Source: Pseudomonadota bacterium (GTDB lineage Bacteria; Pseudomonadota; Gammaproteobacteria; Steroidobacterales; Steroidobacteraceae). Taken from it: a DNA stretch of 10,648 bases. The position numbers were made by a program, and so were the translations under genes. Of this stretch, positions 6,326-10,648 are shown one piece after another. Every line of letters begins with the position of its first letter. The first letter of the stretch is position 1. Location of the stretch: the NCBI GenBank assembly GCA_021817875.1, contig JAKAFQ010000105.1, forward strand, positions 1 through 10,648, given 5' to 3'. Below the pieces are notes generated by a model. The model ran no database searches. It had not been told where the DNA came from and saw only the letters and a list, made by a program, of their open reading frames with translations.

Positions 6326-7287
6326 CGATCGGCCTGACCGCGCTCGTGGAGCGCTACCTCACGGAACGCCGCACCCTGGGCTTCCAACTGCGTTCAAGCG
6401 CCTACAGCCTGCGCAGCCTGGCCGAGTACGTCCGACGCACACGCCACCGCGGTCCCTTGACACTGGAGGTGATGGCCGAGTGGGCGCGTCTGGACAGCCA
6501 CGCCAGTGTCGATCCCCGGACCTGGGCCAGGCGGCTGAAGCAGTTGCGCTCCTTCGCGCGATGGATGCAGCAATTCGAGCCGGCCACCGAAGTGCCCGAC
6601 GACACGATCTTCGGACGGCTTCCCGAGCGCCAGGCGCCACACATCTACAGCCAGCAAGAGGTGCAGCAGTTGCTGGCCGCCGCGCGCGAACTCGGCCCCA
6701 GCCCCGGCCTGCGCGGCCTGGTCTACGAGACGCTGTTCGGCCTGATCGCCAGCTGCGGCCTGCGCCTGTCCGAGGCGTTGTTGCTGAACATCGGCGACGT
6801 GGATCTCCGGCGCGGGCTGCTGACGATACGGCGCACGAAGTTCGCCAAGTCACGCCAGGTGCCGCTGCATCCCAGCACGGCCAAGGCCTTGGGGCGCTAC
6901 CGCTGGACGAGGGACCTGGCAGGCGCATCGCGCGACGACGATGCGCCGTTCTTCATCGGCACCCGCGGCCGCCTGTTCGGCAAGCCGATCAGCGGGCATC
7001 AGGTGGAGCGCGTCTTCGCCATGCTGCGCAGCGAACTGGGGTGGGTCAACCGCGGCACGCACCACGCGCCGCGCATCCATGACCTGAGGCACACCTTCGT
7101 GGTCAGGCGCATCCTGCTGTGGCAGCAGCAGGGCATCGACGTGGACGAGGCGATGCTGTCGCTGTCGACCTACGTCGGGCACGCGATGGTGACCAACACC
7201 TACTGGTACCTGCAGGCAGTGCCGGAGCTGATGGCGGTGGCCGCACAGCGCTTCGAGTCTTGCATGCCGGAGCTCAGCCATGCCTGA
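6322..7287 (+). CDS. ritB: RIT tyrosine recombinase RitB
   Basis: 321 residues from ATG 6322, preceded by GGGAGGG (6311-6317); an earlier in-frame ATG at 6280 lies inside ritA and lacks this site. The core-binding region (residues 1-105) includes RYLTERRTLGF, a motif often seen near the N-terminus of RitB-like and XerD-like recombinases. Catalytic residues: R148 (CGLRLSE), K173 (RRTKFAKSR), H253 and R256 (IHDLRHT), H287 (YVGHAMV) and Y296 (TYWYLQA), spaced nine residues after H287 as in the other two proteins. Members of this subgroup act with RitA and RitC, but what each one does is not known. The gene overlaps ritA by 4 bases and ritC by 8 bases (7280-7287), so the three proteins are probably made in fixed proportion. 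Confidence 0.92.
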   Translation: MTIGLTALVERYLTERRTLGFQLRSSAYSLRSLAEYVRRTRHRGPLTLEVMAEWARLDSHASVDPRTWARRLKQLRSFARWMQQFEPATEVPDDTIFGRLPERQAPHIYSQQEVQQLLAAARELGPSPGLRGLVYETLFGLIASCGLRLSEALLLNIGDVDLRRGLLTIRRTKFAKSRQVPLHPSTAKALGRYRWTRDLAGASRDDDAPFFIGTRGRLFGKPISGHQVERVFAMLRSELGWVNRGTHHAPRIHDLRHTFVVRRILLWQQQGIDVDEAMLSLSTYVGHAMVTNTYWYLQAVPELMAVAAQRFESCMPELSHA

Positions 7288-8302
7288 GGCGAACCCCAAC
7301 CGCAAGGGCGTCCCGCCGAGCTTCCCGGCTCTGGTGCAGCAGTTCTTCACCGAGTACCTGGTGACGCAGCGCTCGCTCAGCCCGCGAACGGTGGCCTGCT
7401 ACCGCGATGCGATGACGCTGTTCCTCGGGTATACGACACAGCACTTGGGCAGGCCGCCGGTGGCTATGCAACTCGCCGACATCACGCCGGAACTGGTCCT
7501 GAAGTTCCTGGCCCACCTGGAACACGAGCGGCACAACGCGGTGCGCAGCCGCAACCTGCGGCTGACCGCCCTGCGGGCGTTCCTGAAGTTCGCAAGCCGA
7601 CGCGACGTGACGGCGCTGCACGCCGTCGAGCGCGTGATGGCCGTGCCGATGAAGCGCTTCGAACAGCCGATGCTGGGCCATCTGACGCGGCCGGAGATGA
7701 TCGCCGTGTTGGGGCAACACGGCACCGATTGGACTTCGCAGCGCGATCACCTGCTGCTGAGCCTGCTGTACAACACCGGCGCGCGCGTGTCGGAGATCGT
7801 CGGGGTTCGCGTCGCCGACGTGGTGCTGGACGGTGCGGCCTGCGTCCATCTGCACGGCAAGGGGCGCAAGGACCGCTCGGTGCCGTTGTGGAAGTCCACC
7901 GCGGCCACCGTCCGCGCCTGGCTGCATGCCAACCCCGACCTGCGCGGCTCGGCGGCGCTGCTGCCCAATCGATCCGGCCACCCGATGACCCGGTGTAATG
8001 TGGCGCAGCGCCTGGCGCTGGCCGTCGACAGGGCCTCGGTCAATCAGCCGAGCCTGAAGACCAAACGTGTCTCGCCCCACAGCTTGAGGCATACGACCGC
8101 CATGCATCTATTGCAAAGCGGCGTGCCCTTCAACGTCATCGCCCTGTGGCTCGGCCATGAGAGTTCGAACACGACGCACCGCTACGTCGAGGCCAACCTG
8201 GAGATGAAGGAGAAAGCGCTCGCACGGCTGGAGGCGCCAGAGATCAAGCTCAAGCGCTTCCGCGCCAGCGACGACCTGATGAAGTTCTTGCAGAGCCTGT
8301 AA
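7280..8302 (+). CDS. ritC: RIT tyrosine recombinase RitC
   Basis: 340 residues from ATG 7280, inside the end of ritB, with GGAG (7269-7272) seven bases upstream. The N-terminal SAM-like domain (residues about 14-115; RSLSPRTVACYRDAMTLFL) is the closest of the three to classic XerC/XerD. Catalytic residues: R169 (NTGARVSE), K194 (HGKGRKDRSVP), H267 and R270 (SPHSLRHT), H293 (LGHESSNTT) and Y302 (HRYVEA). A 38-residue tail, rich in Lys, Glu and Leu, extends past the tyrosine. In related recombinases such C-terminal helices dock onto a neighbouring subunit, so this tail may link the trio (inference). It ends with TAA at 8300-8302, one base short of overlapping the inner repeat 8301-8314, leaving under 70 bases to the right inverted repeat. 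Confidence 0.93.
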   Translation: MPEANPNRKGVPPSFPALVQQFFTEYLVTQRSLSPRTVACYRDAMTLFLGYTTQHLGRPPVAMQLADITPELVLKFLAHLEHERHNAVRSRNLRLTALRAFLKFASRRDVTALHAVERVMAVPMKRFEQPMLGHLTRPEMIAVLGQHGTDWTSQRDHLLLSLLYNTGARVSEIVGVRVADVVLDGAACVHLHGKGRKDRSVPLWKSTAATVRAWLHANPDLRGSAALLPNRSGHPMTRCNVAQRLALAVDRASVNQPSLKTKRVSPHSLRHTTAMHLLQSGVPFNVIALWLGHESSNTTHRYVEANLEMKEKALARLEAPEIKLKRFRASDDLMKFLQSL

Positions 8303-8314
8303 CTATGCAAAGCT
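8301..8314. repeat. Inner RIT site, right copy
   Basis: AACTATGCAAAGCT overlaps the last two bases of the ritC stop codon. Its last 12 bases (CTATGCAAAGCT) are identical to 4872-4883 in the terminal palindrome. A further TGCATAGCG half site is at 8345-8353. Confidence 0.55.
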
Positions 8315-8387
8315 CCGCGGCCACCGGCCCGCCTGCCGACCCAGTGCATAGCGGTGCCCCGTGCCGCGGACCTACCCATAGTTGAGT

Positions 8388-8399
8388 CCTATGCATAGG
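8388..8399. repeat. Second palindrome CCTATGCATAGG in right RIT end
   Basis: Perfect 12-base palindrome, the partner of 4897-4908, abutting the 32-base palindrome on its inner side. Confidence 0.8.
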
Positions 8400-8430
8400 G
8401 GTCGCTATGTAAAGCTTTGCATAGCGACCC
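8399..8430. repeat. 32-bp near-perfect palindrome in right RIT end
   Basis: Inverse copy of 4866-4897 with the same arms GGGTCGCTATG and CATAGCGACCC and a single unpaired position next to the AAAGCTTT centre. The asymmetry in the centre (C against A) is conserved in both ends, so it may set the direction of strand exchange. Confidence 0.85.
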
Positions 8431-8520
8431 ATTCCGGCTGTCCAATGCAACGCTGGTTCGACGGCGGGTATCCGTGTACAGCGGTCGCTCAGCCTCGCTG
8501 GTCAGGTACGGCAGGTCGGC

Positions 8521-8773
8521 ACGGCTTGACCGACGGCCGATATGCGCCCATCAACGGTCGCCGGGAGCCTGATTTCGCGAGGGTCGGATTCCTGGATCTG
8601 CGAACTGACGCTCTCGCCGCCAACCCACCGAGCGAATCGCCAGGGTTCCAATAGTCGGTTCCGGACTCGCGCAGTCACACAACACGGATTACCCACTGAA
8701 AGCACCCCGGTGGCCAAGGCGCTCCTCCCTGCCCCCAAGCAACGGCGTCACAACGCTGCCCGCCCGGCGGGCG
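8521..8773. other. Gene-free stretch right of the RIT element
   Basis: I see no supportable gene on either strand. A 6-bp GC stem (GCCCGC-CCG-GCGGGC, 8758-8772) lies just past the stop of the YCII remnant but is not followed by a T-run on either strand, so it is not called a terminator. Confidence 0.5.
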
Positions 8774-8981
8774 TCACAGACATCGCGCCACTTCCAAGAG
8801 GAAGCACAATGCAGGGCTGGTCGTCGTCGCCGCGACATCGATGATCTCATAGTCCGCGGCGTTGGCAACTCTGAACGCGTCACCGTCCAAAATCGAGTCC
8901 AGCTTGGCCCGCTCCATCGCCGTGGCCAGGATGAATCCCCCAACCCGCGGACGCCTTGTAGCGAAGAATGATGGCGTACAT
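8774..8981 (-). pseudogene. YCII-related protein, internally deleted and frameshifted
   Basis: On the minus strand ATG 8981 opens MYAIILRYKASA, a typical YCII (YciI-like) N-terminus. At about 8945-8952 the reading frame must shift by one, and the sequence jumps to the family's C-terminal half: RVGGFILATAMERAKLDSI, then a DGDAFRVANAADYEII segment, matching the usual GGxILA...L...DPF..AG.A.YEII pattern. Family members are about 95-100 residues; around 45 middle residues, including the region that normally carries the conserved His/Asp pair, are missing. The remainder reads on to a stop at 8774. YCII proteins are small dimeric putative enzymes of mostly unknown role. The gene is surely dead. The call relies on remembered family patterns. 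Confidence 0.6.
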
Positions 8982-9142
8982 GGGGATGGACCTGGCGGGG
9001 ACTGGCGATGATTCAGAGAGCGATTGTAGTGCGCCGCGACGTCCCATTGGAATAGAACACTCTGGAGCCTTCGAGCGAGGGCATGATGCGAATTGGCTCG
9101 CTGTGTCATCGAGCTGTGTTCCGATCCTCGGCCTGAGCGGGC

Positions 9143-9322
9143 ATGGGCGCCGACGGGCTTTGGGGCGGCAATGGGGCGGAGCACTAAACCGCGCGGCAGG
9201 GCTCCGCCGCGGTCCAGCCAGGTATCTTCGTCGCTTCGGCGCAGAATCACGGGCATGCGATCGTGGATCGGCGCCAGGGCGCCGTTGGCAGGCGCCGTGA
9301 TGATGGTGTAGGTGAACTCTCC
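9143..9322 (-). pseudogene. SRAP (YedK/HMCES-type) peptidase, C-terminal remnant
   Basis: A 60-residue stretch on the minus strand matches the last third of SOS-response-associated peptidases: GEFTYTIITAPAN, then LAPIHDRMPVIL, then a WLD and LRPIAAPK where intact proteins have LLRPYPA. The conserved His of HDRMP (codon 9265-9263) corresponds to the active-site His of YedK. The N-terminal two-thirds with the catalytic Cys2, Asn and Glu are missing. Intact SRAP proteins form a thiazolidine link with abasic sites in single-stranded DNA. The fragment begins 11 bases past the glucoamylase stop, so the rest was lost upstream, probably in the event that placed it next to that gene. The frame stays open on both sides but without further similarity. 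Confidence 0.7.
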
Positions 9323-9332
9323 GATATCCACG

Positions 9333-10648
9333 TCATCGCGGTTTCGCCGGCTTCGCGGTTCGGCGGCGCGCGCGAGGCGCCGTCCTGCCCGCCACGGCCG
9401 GCCCGTCGAACACCGCGCCGTCGCGGCGCGAGCGCAGCAGGCGTACGTATTCGGCGTGGGCCCACACCAGGGGCGTGGCCGAGCCTGTGCCGCGACCCGC
9501 GAGCGGCCCGCCGTCCCATACCTGCTCGGGCAGCAGGCCGCCTTCGTTGGCGAAACATTCCATGGCCCGGATATATGGCAGCGGATCGTGTCCGGCGGCG
9601 AGTTCGTAATGGCCGCGCTCGCCGGTGAGCAGCGGCCACAGCCGCCCGCGCCCGCTGCCGTCGAAAGGCGCGCCGTCTTCGTGCTCGCCGTAGCCGTCGC
9701 CGTTGTATCGGTACCATGCAGGCCCGCAGGGCGTCTCGCGCCGCGCGAGCGCATCCCACACCGGTAGGGTCTTGAGTACATGGGGATCGTCCGGAGCGCG
9801 CAGGCCGAGGCGGACCAACTCGAGAAAGCCGCCGTCCACCACGCAGCACTGGCTGTGCTCGCGCATGACCTGCGGCGGCAGATTGCGGATCGGCAAGAAC
9901 ACCCGGCACTCCGACAGATGCGCTCCGGTGTCGGCCGGCGGAATGCGGGCGATGCGCTCGTAGTGTTCCGGGTGGCCGGGCAGCAAGCGTCCGCAGTCGG
10001 TGAAGGTCCAGGCCTCGATGTGCTGCGCCCAACCGTGCGCCACGCGCCGGTAGGTCGCGGCCTGCGGTCGTCGGCCTGCCGCCTCGGCCACGGCCGCTGC
10101 GGCGCGCAACGCGGCGATCACCACCGCGAGGGTATGGGGGCTGTAGCCGGCGTTTTCCTCCCAGCGGTCCTGGGGGGTAAATGGCCCGTAGCTGGCCAGG
10201 AAATCGGCAGCCTGCTGCACCATAGGATAAAGGTCGAAGTTCAGGAGCCCCTCGCGGCGCAGGCGATCAGCCAGCAGCACGGGGTAACCGACTTCGTCGA
10301 GCTGCAGGCCTTGCCAGTAGGCGCGGCCGTCCACCCAGAAATTCTGGACGAAGCTTCCGTCCTCACGCTGGCGGGAGGAGAGATAATGCGCGATCTCTCC
10401 CGGTGTCTGCGTGTCGCCGGCGGCGAGCAGACCAAGCGCGTGGTGGTAGAGATCGCGCGGCCAGACCAGGTGATAACCGCCGGCGGGCGAGTCCGCCGAT
10501 GCCGATTCGCCCCAGGGAATCGAAAGCGAAGCCACACCGGCACCGCGATGCCGCTTGTCGAGGTGCGTGCGCAATATCGCGGCGCTGCGCCGGTAGAGCC
10601 GGCCGCCGTCGCCGCTTGCGGCCGAGAGGTCGACGAGATCGTTTTGGT
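9333..10648 (-). CDS. GH15 glucoamylase-type glucosidase, C-terminal catalytic part (5' end outside window)
   Basis: The frame is open from the right edge (QNDLVDLSAAS...) to TGA at 9333-9335, giving 438 residues; bacterial GH15 enzymes are usually near 800, so roughly the N-terminal 350 residues lie beyond the window. The TTG at 10574 is internal, not a start. Landmarks of the (alpha/alpha)6 barrel appear in order: SIPWGES, GGYHLVWPRDLYHHALGLL, DGSFVQNFWVDG, RWEENAGYSPHTL with the general acid Glu (10155-10160), ECRVFLPIRN, WYRYNGDGYGE, and LPEQVWDGG with the general base Glu (codon 9527-9525), then PLVWAHAEYVRLLRS. The enzyme removes glucose from alpha-glucan or dextran-like ends with inversion of configuration. 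The last 20 residues are Arg/Ala-rich and unlike the family, perhaps altered at the junction with the SRAP remnant. No link to the copper genes is evident. Confidence 0.93.
   Translation of the reverse strand, partial: QNDLVDLSAASGDGGRLYRRSAAILRTHLDKRHRGAGVASLSIPWGESASADSPAGGYHLVWPRDLYHHALGLLAAGDTQTPGEIAHYLSSRQREDGSFVQNFWVDGRAYWQGLQLDEVGYPVLLADRLRREGLLNFDLYPMVQQAADFLASYGPFTPQDRWEENAGYSPHTLAVVIAALRAAAAVAEAAGRRPQAATYRRVAHGWAQHIEAWTFTDCGRLLPGHPEHYERIARIPPADTGAHLSECRVFLPIRNLPPQVMREHSQCCVVDGGFLELVRLGLRAPDDPHVLKTLPVWDALARRETPCGPAWYRYNGDGYGEHEDGAPFDGSGRGRLWPLLTGERGHYELAAGHDPLPYIRAMECFANEGGLLPEQVWDGGPLAGRGTGSATPLVWAHAEYVRLLRSRRDGAVFDGPAVAGRTAPRARRRTAKPAKPR

Larger units (their letters stand above)
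4776..8520 (+). mobile_element. RIT (recombinase-in-trio) element with three tyrosine recombinases
   Basis: About 3.7 kb. Three adjacent, overlapping tyrosine recombinase genes in one orientation (ritA, ritB, ritC) are flanked by long inverted repeats, with no other cargo. This is the defining layout of RIT elements described from many bacterial genomes. The limits used here are the outermost detectable inverted homology; the true ends may be the tighter 72-bp repeats (4853 and 8443). No flanking target duplication is obvious at either choice of ends. All three recombinases keep their catalytic residues and frames, so the element appears intact. Function in the family (mobility, recombination mechanism, roles of the three proteins) is not well established. 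Confidence 0.88.
8372..8520 (-). repeat. RIT right inverted repeat (149 bp, two tiers)
   Basis: Inverse copy of 4776-4924. Inner bases 8372-8443 match at 71 of 72; outer bases 8444-8520 match at 54 of 77. Beyond 8520 only scattered similarity with gaps remains, so the repeat ends about here. Confidence 0.9.

Noticed and set aside
8990..9140. Minus-strand frame with LQSVLFQWDVAAHYNRSL between the two dead genes, looking protein-like.
   Set aside because: No family recognised, no start or ribosome site of its own, and neighbours on both sides are frame remnants.

Overview
The window comes from a GC-rich proteobacterium, probably beta or gamma. This rests on the Sec signal peptides, the TolC-family outer membrane protein, the CopC/CopD pair and the base composition; the genus cannot be told from the sequence alone. 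No rRNA, tRNA or CRISPR array was seen.

Bases 1-4200 are a copper/heavy-metal handling island with insertion-sequence damage. It starts with the C-terminal part of a TolC-family outer membrane channel (cut by the window edge). Next come a periplasmic CusF-like copper-binding protein (867-1229), an N-terminal scrap of an IS4-type transposase (1462-1641) joined in frame to a signal-peptide-bearing envelope protein of unassigned function (1660-2589), and on the opposite strand a copC-copD operon (4194 down to 2813). Together these suggest envelope copper handling: export through an outer membrane channel, periplasmic buffering by the CusF-like and CopC proteins, and membrane transfer by CopD. 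Upstream of copC, 4204-4775 holds no intact gene, only a palindrome and a probable IS21 istA remnant.

Bases 4776-8520 form a compact, apparently complete mobile element. Three translationally overlapping, mutually different tyrosine recombinases (ritA, ritB, ritC) lie between inverted repeats of 149 bp. This is the architecture known as a recombinase-in-trio (RIT) element. The inverted repeats have two tiers: an inner 72 bp that differs at one base and is packed with palindromes, and an outer 77 bp that is only about 70% identical. All three recombinases keep the full R-K-H-R-H-Y catalytic set, so the element looks functional. RIT biochemistry is largely unexplored, so this is the most interesting part of the window.

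Bases 8521-9332 are a graveyard: a YCII-family gene with an internal deletion and frameshift (8774-8981) and the C-terminal piece of an SRAP/YedK-type peptidase (9143-9322). From 9333 to the right edge, on the minus strand, is the C-terminal catalytic part of a GH15 glucoamylase-type enzyme, functionally unrelated to the copper genes. The RIT element therefore sits at the seam between the copper island and a chromosomal-looking glycan-metabolism gene.
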